In this document: positions 1 to 6,877 of the stretch, piece by piece
Layout of the letters: each line of letters starts with the position of its first letter
Numbering within the stretch: the first letter of the stretch is position 1
Assembly: GCA_900547035.1 (NCBI GenBank)
Contig: URFM01000062.1
Location: 1-18,321 of the forward strand
Direction of reading: 5' to 3'
Source: an uncultured Clostridium sp.
Lineage (GTDB): Bacteria > Bacillota > Clostridia > Lachnospirales > Lachnospiraceae
Length of the DNA: 18,321 nt
Program-made: the position numbers and the translations under genes
Notes under the pieces: model-generated
Told to the model about the DNA's origin: nothing
What the model saw: the letters and a program-made list of their open reading frames with translations, nothing else
Database searches by the model: none

Positions 1-319
1 TCACCTGATGGTTCTCGTAGCTCACCACGTTGCTGTTGCCCTTGAGCTTGCTCATCAGGGCAAATTCCTTCACCAGATCCTGGACGAAGGTGCCGAAGTA
101 ATCCCTTACGCTGGCCTCGTCCATGCCCTCCGCCATTACCTCCCGCACCTCGCTCTCATTGGCAGGCACGGTGATGGCCTTTAAGGCCGCCTTGTAGGTA
201 ACTCCGAAGTCCTCCCGCTCCATCTCGAAGACCTTGCCGAAGCTTCCCTCGCCGATGAGACGGGTAATCCGCCAGGCCCCGAAGATGGGCTCGTATTGTT
301 TATAATAGTTGATGTCCAT
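1..319 (-). CDS. Ser/Thr protein kinase, N-terminal part (partial, runs off left edge)
   Basis: Only the first 106 codons are in the window; the gene continues past position 1. It starts at the ATG at 319-317, 29 bp after the stop of the preceding kinase gene, with an AAAGAGG-like ribosome binding site upstream. The visible part is the kinase N-lobe: a canonical glycine-rich loop (GEGSFGKVF, residues about 23-31) and the AALK lysine (about residue 47) that would contact ATP phosphates. The catalytic loop, DFG and APE segments lie outside, so activity cannot be judged. It matches the N-terminus of the 703-aa neighbour at roughly three quarters of positions by my own alignment, so the two are tandem paralogues. 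The main local difference is the glycine loop, intact here and altered there. As the last visible gene of the T7SS operon it probably phosphorylates T7SS components, which is inference. Confidence 0.88.
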   Translation of the reverse strand, partial: MDINYYKQYEPIFGAWRITRLIGEGSFGKVFEMEREDFGVTYKAALKAITVPANESEVREVMAEGMDEASVRDYFGTFVQDLVKEFALMSKLKGNSNVVSYENHQV

Positions 320-348
320 ATTCTTCAGCCTCTTTCATCTTCTTTTCG

Positions 349-2460
349 CTAGTACATCCAGTCCATATCGCCTACCATCCCCCTTGTAATGCTCTCCGGA
401 TCCACTACGGAGCGGCCGCGGTCTGCCGTCATCTGACCGCTGGCATCCCGGTATTCCTCCCATTTCTCCACTCCTCCGTTCACATTACGCCAGCCATGCC
501 TTGCCAGAATTTCTCCTTGTGGGCTGAAGCAAGTCTCCGAATTTTGTCCCCCGCTTTTATACTCCGCTACCACATACCACTCCATCCCGCCTCCGTCCTT
601 GTAGCAGATGCAGCGGGAAATGCGCCCTTTTCCATCGTAGTCGTAAACATAATAGTGGTGGAGCTGGCCCTTCTCAAAGACCTGAAGGGTACCTACCCGT
701 TGATCCTCATTAAACTCATATACGTCAGCGGGACTTCCCTGGGAGTCAAAATTGACCACCTGCTTCAAAACTCCCTCCCGGTAAAAGAACCGCTTATCAC
801 CTTCTATATCCCCCATCTCATACCAGGTTTTGCGCAGTATATGGTCCTGCCCGTCATAGATTGTTACCATACTTCTCTTTCCGGAAAATGTCTTCTCTTC
901 CTCCGGATTATAATCCGGGCTGTCCACCGTCTGATCCGGCAGCCGCTTTAAAACCGCCTTGCAGCCCGGAAGTTCCTGGTACAGCAGATCATAACGGGCC
1001 ACCAAATCCCCTGGCTGCTCCTTTTGCTCATTGGACTGGAGAAGCAGCTGAAGGGACGCCTTCTCGCCTGGCTCCGCCTGATCCGTCTCCTGGCAGTCCC
1101 GGCTGATCTTACCGATTATAGCCGATACCGCGCTTCCGTCCGGCTTCAGAAGGGACACCTGATCTCCCTTGTGGATTCCTGCCCCCTGTACCTGGCCGCA
1201 GACAACCGTCTCCTTCCCCAGGGTGCAGAAGGCCCACTGAATCATCATGGAAAATCCCGCAGGGCTTTCCGCAGGCGCAGGGCTTTCCGTCGGCGCAAGG
1301 CTTTCCGTCGGCGCAAGGCTTTCCGTCGGCGCAAGGCTTTCCTCCTGAGCCGAGTTTTCCTCCTGGGCCGGGCTTTCCTCCATCTTCAAGCGCTCCGCCG
1401 GCTGCTCTTCTTCCCGGACCGTATCCTCTTCATCCGGGTCATCCGCCCATTCAAGGGGATGAGACGTCGGAATCTTCTCTTCCGAAACCTTGCCCCGAGC
1501 CACCGGAGCAGTCTCCGGTGCGGGAGGAACGCTGACTCCTCCCCTAAGGTAAGCCTCCAAATCCCGGCGCAGTTCTTCCGGCCCCCTATACCGCTCTCCT
1601 GGACGAAAGGCGCAGGCTTTCAGCAGGATCTTTGCCATCTGTTCTCCAGCCCTTACGGGAGGCGGCAGGGGAGCGCCGGAAAAACGCTTCATCAGCGCCT
1701 CATTCCGGTCCTGAAAACTCACGGGAGCCGGAGCCGCAGGCAGAAAGGGAAGCCGGTTGTCGTTGAGCAGCTGATAGAGAACCAGACCTAAGGAGTAGAG
1801 ATCCGATCCGGCATCGCCCTGCCCCTTTGTCCGAACCTCCGGGGCCATATAGGAAAGGGTTCCCTTTCCGGAACTGGCTGTACAGCCCGGCTCATTTACC
1901 CGGGCAACGTCAAAACCTCCCAGCTTAAAATCTCCCATATCTGAAACAAAGAGATTATCCGGCTTCACATCTCCGTGGATGATCTGAAACTTTCCGCAAA
2001 GCTCCAGGGCACGGCAAAGATCGATGCCAATCCTTGCCGCCTCCCGCTCTGTAATGGGATGTTTCTTCTGAAATTCCTGAAAGGGCGTCAGAAGCTCCAT
2101 CTGGATCAGGATGTCCCAGCCAATGCCGTCCTTGTGCTCGATCACCTGGTGATTCTCAAAGCTGACCACATTGGTATTGCCCTTTAGCTGGTTTACAAAA
2201 GCCAGCTGCTTCACCTGGTCCTTGACCATGGTATAAAAATACTGGTATACGCCCTTTTCATCCATGCCCTCGTCCATCACTTCCCGCACCTGTTTTTCGC
2301 CTGCGGGTATCGTGATGGCCTTTAAGGCCGCCTTGTAGGTAACGCCAAAATCCTCCCTCTCCATCTCAAAAACTTTGCTCTGAAAGCCTTCTCCAATCAG
2401 GCGGGTAATGCGCCACACGCCAAAGATGGGCTCGTATTGTTTGTAATAGTTCTCCGTCAT
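349..2460 (-). CDS. Atypical Ser/Thr kinase fused to an EF-Tu domain-2-like barrel
   Basis: 703 aa, ATG at 2460-2458, with GAGGGAG about 9 nt upstream. Residues about 15-305 form a Hanks-type kinase domain: AALK lysine K47, catalytic loop IIHGDVKPDN (D164, K166, N169), APE at 206-208 and DLYSLG at 220-225. Two core motifs are altered. The glycine loop reads GEGFQSKVF, losing its third Gly, and the DFG position reads GFD (182-184), losing the Mg-binding Asp. HRD is HGD, so it would be a non-RD kinase. It may therefore be a weak kinase or a pseudokinase. A Pro/Glu/Ser linker (about 360-401) is built from 18-bp tandem repeats. Residues about 403-488 resemble translation-factor domain 2 (ETVVCGQVQGAGIHKGDQV, later GDLV). 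Residues about 530-680 carry aromatic, Gly-rich strands weakly like YD or MORN_2 repeats. No membrane segment is visible, so it is not EssB, whose pseudokinase is membrane-anchored. Confidence 0.9.
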   Translation of the reverse strand: MTENYYKQYEPIFGVWRITRLIGEGFQSKVFEMEREDFGVTYKAALKAITIPAGEKQVREVMDEGMDEKGVYQYFYTMVKDQVKQLAFVNQLKGNTNVVSFENHQVIEHKDGIGWDILIQMELLTPFQEFQKKHPITEREAARIGIDLCRALELCGKFQIIHGDVKPDNLFVSDMGDFKLGGFDVARVNEPGCTASSGKGTLSYMAPEVRTKGQGDAGSDLYSLGLVLYQLLNDNRLPFLPAAPAPVSFQDRNEALMKRFSGAPLPPPVRAGEQMAKILLKACAFRPGERYRGPEELRRDLEAYLRGGVSVPPAPETAPVARGKVSEEKIPTSHPLEWADDPDEEDTVREEEQPAERLKMEESPAQEENSAQEESLAPTESLAPTESLAPTESPAPAESPAGFSMMIQWAFCTLGKETVVCGQVQGAGIHKGDQVSLLKPDGSAVSAIIGKISRDCQETDQAEPGEKASLQLLLQSNEQKEQPGDLVARYDLLYQELPGCKAVLKRLPDQTVDSPDYNPEEEKTFSGKRSMVTIYDGQDHILRKTWYEMGDIEGDKRFFYREGVLKQVVNFDSQGSPADVYEFNEDQRVGTLQVFEKGQLHHYYVYDYDGKGRISRCICYKDGGGMEWYVVAEYKSGGQNSETCFSPQGEILARHGWRNVNGGVEKWEEYRDASGQMTADRGRSVVDPESITRGMVGDMDWMY
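1263..1388. repeat. 18-bp in-frame tandem repeat encoding a Pro/Glu/Ser linker
   Basis: About seven units of 18 bp with consensus GGCTTTCCGTCGGCGCAA on the plus strand. Units at 1281-1298, 1299-1316 and 1317-1334 are identical. 1263-1280 differs at three positions, and 1335-1388 holds three decayed units. On the coding strand each unit gives six residues of the form SLAPTE, so changes in copy number keep the reading frame and only alter linker length between the kinase domain and the barrel domain of the 703-aa protein. The identical central units suggest recent expansion or ongoing slippage. Confidence 0.9.
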
Positions 2461-2481
2461 CCTTGTATCTCCCTCAATTTT

Positions 2482-3831
2482 CTATATAGAACACCCGCGG
2501 CTGCCCTGGTCCATGGGCGGGGCGGCAGGAAGCGGTCCGATTTTCATCCAGTCCAGCTTCCCATAGGTAGCTGCGTCATCTGCGCTTCCGGGCTCGGTCT
2601 CCCCTACGGCGAGCTTATAGAAGGAACCGTCCGTCAGGCTCTGATAGTACCCATCTCCCAGGTTCAGCATGAACGATGCCCCATACTCCTGACAGCGCCG
2701 AATCAGAGCCGATTTCCTGCCCGTGCTGCGCTCCAGCTGCGATGCATCATCCAGAAGAAAGGTGGGGGCTCCCCCATGATAATCCAGCTCCCGGAAATAC
2801 CAGGCAATCTCCGGCGACAGATTCGCCGCCGCCCGGATCTCCTGCCAGGTATCCAGAACATCATTGAGATCCGCCTCCGCTGAAACGGCGAAACAGTCCC
2901 TGACAGGGAACACGTCATCCACATTGAGCTCTTTCACATACTGGGGACGCACGCCCCAGAACATACGGCAGAAGAAAGCGTCCACTGCCCGCTCCAGCCG
3001 GAGACGGCTGTCCGGCTCCAGGGTCTGCGCAAGGGCAAAAAGCTTCTGGCGGAGCCGTTCCTCATTGGCGCGGAACATCTGACGAATCTCCTCATCAATG
3101 TGTTTCTCTCGGCCTTCTGAATCGCCCCGCGCCCCCTTAACTTCCTTCGGCTCTTTTGCCGGGCAGAGGGTGATCTCCCCGCCGGTCTCCTTGCCGGTCA
3201 GAGGATCCCGCTCTGTCTTCTCCACATGGATCTCATAGTCCATGCTGTCAGTCAGACTCCGAATCACATTCCGGGAACGCTGCAGGAACAGATGGATGTC
3301 CTCCTTCCTGCACTGGTTCAGGAAAGCATCTTTCCGATCCCCCAGTGCGGTCAGCTGGCGTTCACTGCACAGGCGAAGGTACAATCTCCGATGGCGGCCC
3401 AGCTTTTCAACGGTTCTGCGTACCTCATCAGGCGCATAGCGCAGTTCCTCCGGGCCCAGATCATCCCCTACGTCCCGCAGCCTCTGATACAGCCTGGTCA
3501 CCTGTTCCAGATCATACACCGGCGGCGTTCGCATCCACACCCCTCCGGTCTTGTTCTTGTCCTCGTCCATGCCGCCGTATCTCCCATTGCTGGGGTTATA
3601 GAAAGACAGCACATCCAGAGACAGCATATCCCGCAGATAGGAAAACTGCGCTTTTTGTGCAGGGTGCTCTTTCAGCCAGCTCTCCCGTTTCAGCCGTTCC
3701 TGTTCCCACAAGGCCATTCTTTCCTGCCAATCCCGGCTATGCGTTTCCTGTTTGTGCTGCGGCGCCGCCATTTTTTCCTGTTTCTCCGGTGCCTGCCTCT
3801 TCTGTTCACCTTTTCCCCAGAACCATTTCAT
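2482..3831 (-). CDS. T7SS-operon protein of unknown function (449 aa)
   Basis: I do not recognise the family. I chose the ATG at 3831-3829 (MKWFWGKGEQ) because AAGGGAG lies 9 nt upstream. The frame stays open to a TTG at 3867 that overlaps the yukD stop, but no ribosome binding site precedes that codon. The first 70 residues are highly charged (Lys, Gln, Glu, Arg) and probably form a flexible or helical lead. The middle is helical with many Leu/Arg heptad-like stretches. The C-terminal third holds a compact, aromatic-rich segment (SPEIAWYFRELDYHGG, GDGYYQSLTDGSFYKLAVGE). No signal peptide, transmembrane helix or nucleotide-binding motif is visible, so it is probably cytosolic. Its place between yukD and the kinase, with a 21-bp gap to the latter, suggests a cytosolic accessory factor or kinase substrate of the secretion system. 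This is inference from position only. Confidence 0.8.
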   Translation of the reverse strand: MKWFWGKGEQKRQAPEKQEKMAAPQHKQETHSRDWQERMALWEQERLKRESWLKEHPAQKAQFSYLRDMLSLDVLSFYNPSNGRYGGMDEDKNKTGGVWMRTPPVYDLEQVTRLYQRLRDVGDDLGPEELRYAPDEVRRTVEKLGRHRRLYLRLCSERQLTALGDRKDAFLNQCRKEDIHLFLQRSRNVIRSLTDSMDYEIHVEKTERDPLTGKETGGEITLCPAKEPKEVKGARGDSEGREKHIDEEIRQMFRANEERLRQKLFALAQTLEPDSRLRLERAVDAFFCRMFWGVRPQYVKELNVDDVFPVRDCFAVSAEADLNDVLDTWQEIRAAANLSPEIAWYFRELDYHGGAPTFLLDDASQLERSTGRKSALIRRCQEYGASFMLNLGDGYYQSLTDGSFYKLAVGETEPGSADDAATYGKLDWMKIGPLPAAPPMDQGSRGCSI

Positions 3832-3863
3832 ACGCACGCGCTCCCTTTTCCTCCCCTGATTTC

Positions 3864-4145
3864 TCAATGTTCCAGACGCAGTACGCTTACAAAGCTGCCG
3901 TCCCAGACGCCGTGGGCCGCCAAAGTATCCTCATCCGGAATCCGCTCCAGCTTTCCCTGTTCTTTTACAAAAAGCCCGGCTCCCAGTATGCGGCACGGCT
4001 CAAAAGCCTGCGGCGCCAAAAGAGCCAGCCCTAAAATCAGCTGCTCCTTAAACATCTTCACCGGCACATTCGCGGGCAGCTCGTAATCACCATGGATTTT
4101 TCCGTCCGCAGATTGGATTGTCACAATCACCCGATCCGGTATCAT
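3864..4145 (-). CDS. yukD: YukD/EsaB-like ubiquitin-fold protein of the T7SS
   Basis: 93 aa. The ATG at 4145-4143 overlaps the PP2C stop as ATGA and has a strong AGGAGG 10 nt upstream. The open frame reaches 4193, but the longer start has no comparable signal and would lie inside the phosphatase gene. The N-terminus MIPDRVIVTIQSADGK, the central ELPANVPVKMFKEQLI and the end WDGSFVSVLRLEH follow the beta-grasp pattern of YukD proteins: first strand, helix after a PxxxPV turn, short terminal strand. Like other members it lacks a C-terminal Gly-Gly tail, so conjugation is not expected. In Bacillus and Staphylococcus T7SSb, YukD/EsaB is a small cytosolic component needed for secretion. Its presence beside essC and a WXG100 gene strongly supports the T7SSb assignment. 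Confidence 0.88.
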   Translation of the reverse strand: MIPDRVIVTIQSADGKIHGDYELPANVPVKMFKEQLILGLALLAPQAFEPCRILGAGLFVKEQGKLERIPDEDTLAAHGVWDGSFVSVLRLEH

Positions 4146-4981
4146 ACGCTTTCTTCCTCCTGACTGCCAGTCCGGCCAAACAGCCTCTGCCAAACCGGCT
4201 TTTTCTCCTGAATCTGAAGGACAATCACCGTCACATTGTCCCGGCCGCCCCCCGCAAGGGCCAGCTCTACCAGTTTTTCTGCCATCTCCCGGGACGTGGC
4301 CCTTCCGGAAAGAACGGCTTTCAGCTCCTTAGGCGAAACCATATCCGTCAGTCCGTCGCTGCACAGCAAAAACAAATCCCCATCCGCCAGCTCTACCGGC
4401 TGGCTCATGGCCGGCTCAATCACCATCTCGTCCGCGAAAATCCCAAGATGCTGGGTCAGCTCATGGCGGCTGGGATGCCTGGCCGCCTGCTCCGGGGTCA
4501 ATACCCCCAGCTCTACCATCCGCCCCGCCTTATTGTGATCCACGGAGAGTTGGGAAAGCCTTCCCTCCCGCAGAAGGTATGCCCGGCTGTCCCCCACGTT
4601 GCAGCAGACGGCTTTTCCCTCATCCATATACAGAGAAACCAGGGTGGAGCCCATCCGTCTCCCGCCCCGGCCCTCAATCTCTTCGCAAATTTCCCGGTTT
4701 GCCTTGTCTACGGCGGAAACCGCCTCTGCTTTGATCTCCTCAAAGGTGCAGGGCTTTAAGGCCTTCACCGCCATCAGGGAAGCCCTCTCCCCCTGCTCCT
4801 CGCCGCCCATTCCGTCGGCTACGGCGGCCAGAAAACGCCGGTCAGCGGCTCTGCATACAGCCTCGTCCTCGCCCTTCTCCACATCCTCCCGGTATCTCCC
4901 CAGAAGGTAAAAATTGTCCTCATTATTAGAGCGCACGCGCCCCGTATGGGTGCGCGCCGCTCCGTCGATTTTGAATTTCAT
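4142..4981 (-). CDS. PP2C-family Ser/Thr protein phosphatase
   Basis: 279 aa from the ATG at 4981-4979, 7 bp after the WXG100 stop. A TTG nine codons further out would overlap that gene and is less likely. All PP2C (PPM) metal-site motifs are present: RVRSNNEDN (residues 15-23), ADGMGG (55-60), GDSRAYLL (130-137), CSDGLTD (207-213) and GGRDNVTVIV (245-254). The conserved Asp residues (D56, D209, D248) that bind Mn/Mg are intact, so it should be active. No transmembrane segment is visible, so it is a free cytosolic enzyme of the PrpC/Stp type. It overlaps yukD by 4 bp and is presumably translationally coupled. Being co-operonic with two kinases and an FHA-domain motor, it most likely removes phosphates from threonines that the kinases place on T7SS components. 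Confidence 0.95.
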   Translation of the reverse strand: MKFKIDGAARTHTGRVRSNNEDNFYLLGRYREDVEKGEDEAVCRAADRRFLAAVADGMGGEEQGERASLMAVKALKPCTFEEIKAEAVSAVDKANREICEEIEGRGGRRMGSTLVSLYMDEGKAVCCNVGDSRAYLLREGRLSQLSVDHNKAGRMVELGVLTPEQAARHPSRHELTQHLGIFADEMVIEPAMSQPVELADGDLFLLCSDGLTDMVSPKELKAVLSGRATSREMAEKLVELALAGGGRDNVTVIVLQIQEKKPVWQRLFGRTGSQEEESV

Positions 4982-4988
4982 TTGATTC

Positions 4989-5297
4989 TCATCCCATAAT
5001 ACTGTCAAAGCGCCTTGCGCCCCGGCTGGTTACGTCATCGTTCTCATTGGCGTAGTCCTCCATGGCTTTGGCGTAGTTCTGAAGAGATGTTTTAATCTCC
5101 GTCAGGTTTTTCTTGTAGGTGGTCTGGAAGGTGCGCTCAAAGGAATCCTTTGCCGATCCCTCCCAGGCGTCCGCCGTAGAAGCGATGATCTGCTCTAAGG
5201 AATGAAGTTCATTTTCCAGATTCCCCGCAATTCCCTTTACCTGTGCGGCAGAACTGCGAAGTGCCGCTGTGTCCAAACTGATTCTTGATGATGCCAT
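4989..5297 (-). CDS. WXG100 secreted protein (EsxA-like)
   Basis: 102 aa, the usual size of WXG100 proteins, starting at ATG 5297-5295 with AAGGAG 9 nt upstream. Two predicted helices flank the hairpin motif W45-E46-G47 in ADAWEGSAKDSF. The first helix has regularly spaced Ala/Leu (ALRSSAAQVKGIAGNLENEL), the second runs from about residue 48 to 86. The C-terminus ends in a charged tail. A strict YxxxD/E export motif is not seen at Y82, although acidic residues lie nearby (YANENDD). Such proteins dimerise and are exported through EssC, either as secreted helper or as targeting partner of larger substrates. The gene is preceded by a 74-bp spacer with a hairpin, the largest gap between any two genes of this operon. 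Confidence 0.95.
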   Translation of the reverse strand: MASSRISLDTAALRSSAAQVKGIAGNLENELHSLEQIIASTADAWEGSAKDSFERTFQTTYKKNLTEIKTSLQNYAKAMEDYANENDDVTSRGARRFDSIMG

Positions 5298-5339
5298 AGT
5301 CTTAATCTCCTTTTCTTTTTTATAAAGCGCAGCCGTTCC

Positions 5340-5359
5340 GGCCGGACCAAAAGGCGGCC
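5340..5359 (-). other. Intercistronic RNA hairpin upstream of the WXG100 gene
   Basis: On the minus-strand transcript a GC stem GGCCG/CGGCC (5355-5359 with 5340-5344) encloses a second CC/GG pair around a TTTT loop, with a 2-nt bulge. It lies in the 74-bp gap between the 501-aa gene and the WXG100 gene, 43 bp before the WXG100 start. No T-run follows, so it does not look like an intrinsic terminator. An mRNA processing or stability element that sets WXG100 levels apart from upstream genes is a plausible role but only an inference. Confidence 0.45.
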
Positions 5360-5371
5360 CGCCCCAAACGT

Positions 5372-6877
5372 TTACGTTCCGCTCCCCACATACTGCCAGC
5401 TGCTTGTAAGGCTGTGGCCGTTCCAGGCCTCCCCGGTCAGCTGGTAATATTTAAAATGATACTTCTCAAACAGTCTGGTATCCCTGTTTTCACAGAGGGT
5501 AAGCATATGCTCGTACTCCTGGATCTTCGTCTGCTTTAGCAGAGTAAAAATCCGCTCCGCCTCCTCCAGATCCGCCTGGGTGGCGATGCCGGCGTTCATC
5601 ATCTGGGCGTAATTCTCGTAGGTGGAGGTAAGCACATGGTCGAACTGGTAGAGTCCCCCCAGTCCCTTGATGGCGGAAATCTCGTCCGCGTTTTGGACCT
5701 TAGCCGCAGCGCTAACCCAGTCCACTCCCCACAGCACGCCTTTAATTCCCGGAAACTCCTTGGCCGCCTTCTTGACGATCTCCCCGATGGCCGTTTTTTT
5801 CACTTCATCAACCACCAGATCCCCCACCTGGTCTAAAGCGTAGGATAATACATCGCTCTGGTACGTTTCCTTCAGTTCCCTGATCTTGTCCGTCACAGCG
5901 CTCTCGGGAAAGCCAGCCGCGGCCAACGCGTTTTCCAGCCCATCCAGGTAGGACACCTGGACGGAATAATCGTTGAAGCAGTGCATAACCACATCAATAT
6001 ACATATCCAGCCGTTCGATCTTGTCTGTAAGCTCGGAAATCGTATCGCCTGCGATCTGCGCTGTGTATACGGAACCGATGGCCTCCCCCAGCATCTTCTG
6101 CAAATCCTCCGGAAGCTCCCCCATCAGCTTTTTGAAATTCTTATCCAGCTTAATCTCGTCAAAGGTTTTCGCGCTCTGGGCATAGGTAGAAAGAAGCTTC
6201 TTTAAGGACCCGATCCATTTGTCCAGATTCTCAATACCGGAGTAGGTTTCCAGCTGATCCAGGGTCTCAAAGCCTTTGCTGGCCTGGGAATCGGGAACAG
6301 CCATCAGGATTCCCGACAGGGCGCTCTCCAGCATATCATCGGTATACTCGTCAATAAACCCTAAGTTCAGGCCGCCCAGCTGGGCAACCGAATCCAGCCA
6401 CAGTCCCCAGTTATTCCACTCCCCCATCCCTGCCTCGATGGAGGCACATTCAAAAACGCGGGTTCCCATGAAATCCTCCAGGTCGTTAAATCCTGTGGCC
6501 AGGCTCGTTCCCTTGCTCTCGAACTGATACATCTGGTAGGCGGCGTAGCTGGCCCCTGTTCCCAGGGCCCACATGTCTCCAAATACTCCGTAGCGGTAGC
6601 TTCCGCCCTGGATATTCAGCTTGTCCTTTCCTTTGGCGTCCAGCTCTTCATACTCTTTTAAGGACTGCTCCATAGCGTTCAGCAGCGTCATCAGCTGCTT
6701 GGTGCTTTCCCCGATTCCCTTTTTAAAGCTCTGAAACTCCCCTGTGTCATCCAGGAGATTCACCAGGTTCTTCACGCTGTTTTGGGAACTCTTATCCCAC
6801 ACCTCCTCATAACAGCTGTATGCCTGCTTGATCTTCTCCCTCGCCTGTTCGATGATTTCCCGATTAAATGTGTACAT
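5372..6877 (-). CDS. T7SS-associated all-helical protein, WXG/LXG-like N-terminus (501 aa)
   Basis: Starts at ATG 6877-6875 with GGAGG 9 nt upstream, overlapping the 196-aa gene by 14 bp. The protein appears almost entirely helical. Residues about 1-80 form a helical hairpin with a Trp near the turn (YEEVWDKSSQNSVKNL), reminiscent of WXG/LXG N-termini but without a clean W-x-G. A central acidic helical part follows, and a short hydrophobic patch lies near residue 380 (GVLWGVDWVSAAAKV). The C-terminus is Tyr/Trp-rich (YHFKYYQLTGEAWNG, SSWQYVGSGT). There is no signal peptide, no clear transmembrane helix and no toxin catalytic motif that I can see. Its position directly before the WXG100 gene fits a secreted substrate or a structural partner of WXG100 proteins. 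An LXG-type toxin is less likely because no immunity gene follows. Confidence 0.8.
   Translation of the reverse strand: MYTFNREIIEQAREKIKQAYSCYEEVWDKSSQNSVKNLVNLLDDTGEFQSFKKGIGESTKQLMTLLNAMEQSLKEYEELDAKGKDKLNIQGGSYRYGVFGDMWALGTGASYAAYQMYQFESKGTSLATGFNDLEDFMGTRVFECASIEAGMGEWNNWGLWLDSVAQLGGLNLGFIDEYTDDMLESALSGILMAVPDSQASKGFETLDQLETYSGIENLDKWIGSLKKLLSTYAQSAKTFDEIKLDKNFKKLMGELPEDLQKMLGEAIGSVYTAQIAGDTISELTDKIERLDMYIDVVMHCFNDYSVQVSYLDGLENALAAAGFPESAVTDKIRELKETYQSDVLSYALDQVGDLVVDEVKKTAIGEIVKKAAKEFPGIKGVLWGVDWVSAAAKVQNADEISAIKGLGGLYQFDHVLTSTYENYAQMMNAGIATQADLEEAERIFTLLKQTKIQEYEHMLTLCENRDTRLFEKYHFKYYQLTGEAWNGHSLTSSWQYVGSGT

Noticed and set aside
1024..1791. Plus-strand open frame of 255 aa with RRRKAF repeats
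   Set aside because: It is antisense to the kinase gene; the repeats are the reverse strand of the 18-bp linker repeat. No ribosome binding site or family pattern.
3226..4086. Plus-strand open frames over the 449-aa gene
   Set aside because: Pro/Ser/Arg-rich composition typical of the non-coding strand of GC-rich genes; the minus-strand chain of overlapping genes with good ribosome binding sites explains the region.
4982..5008. TTG start for the PP2C gene nine codons upstream
   Set aside because: It overlaps the WXG100 stop and PP2C homologues start close to the ATG at 4981.
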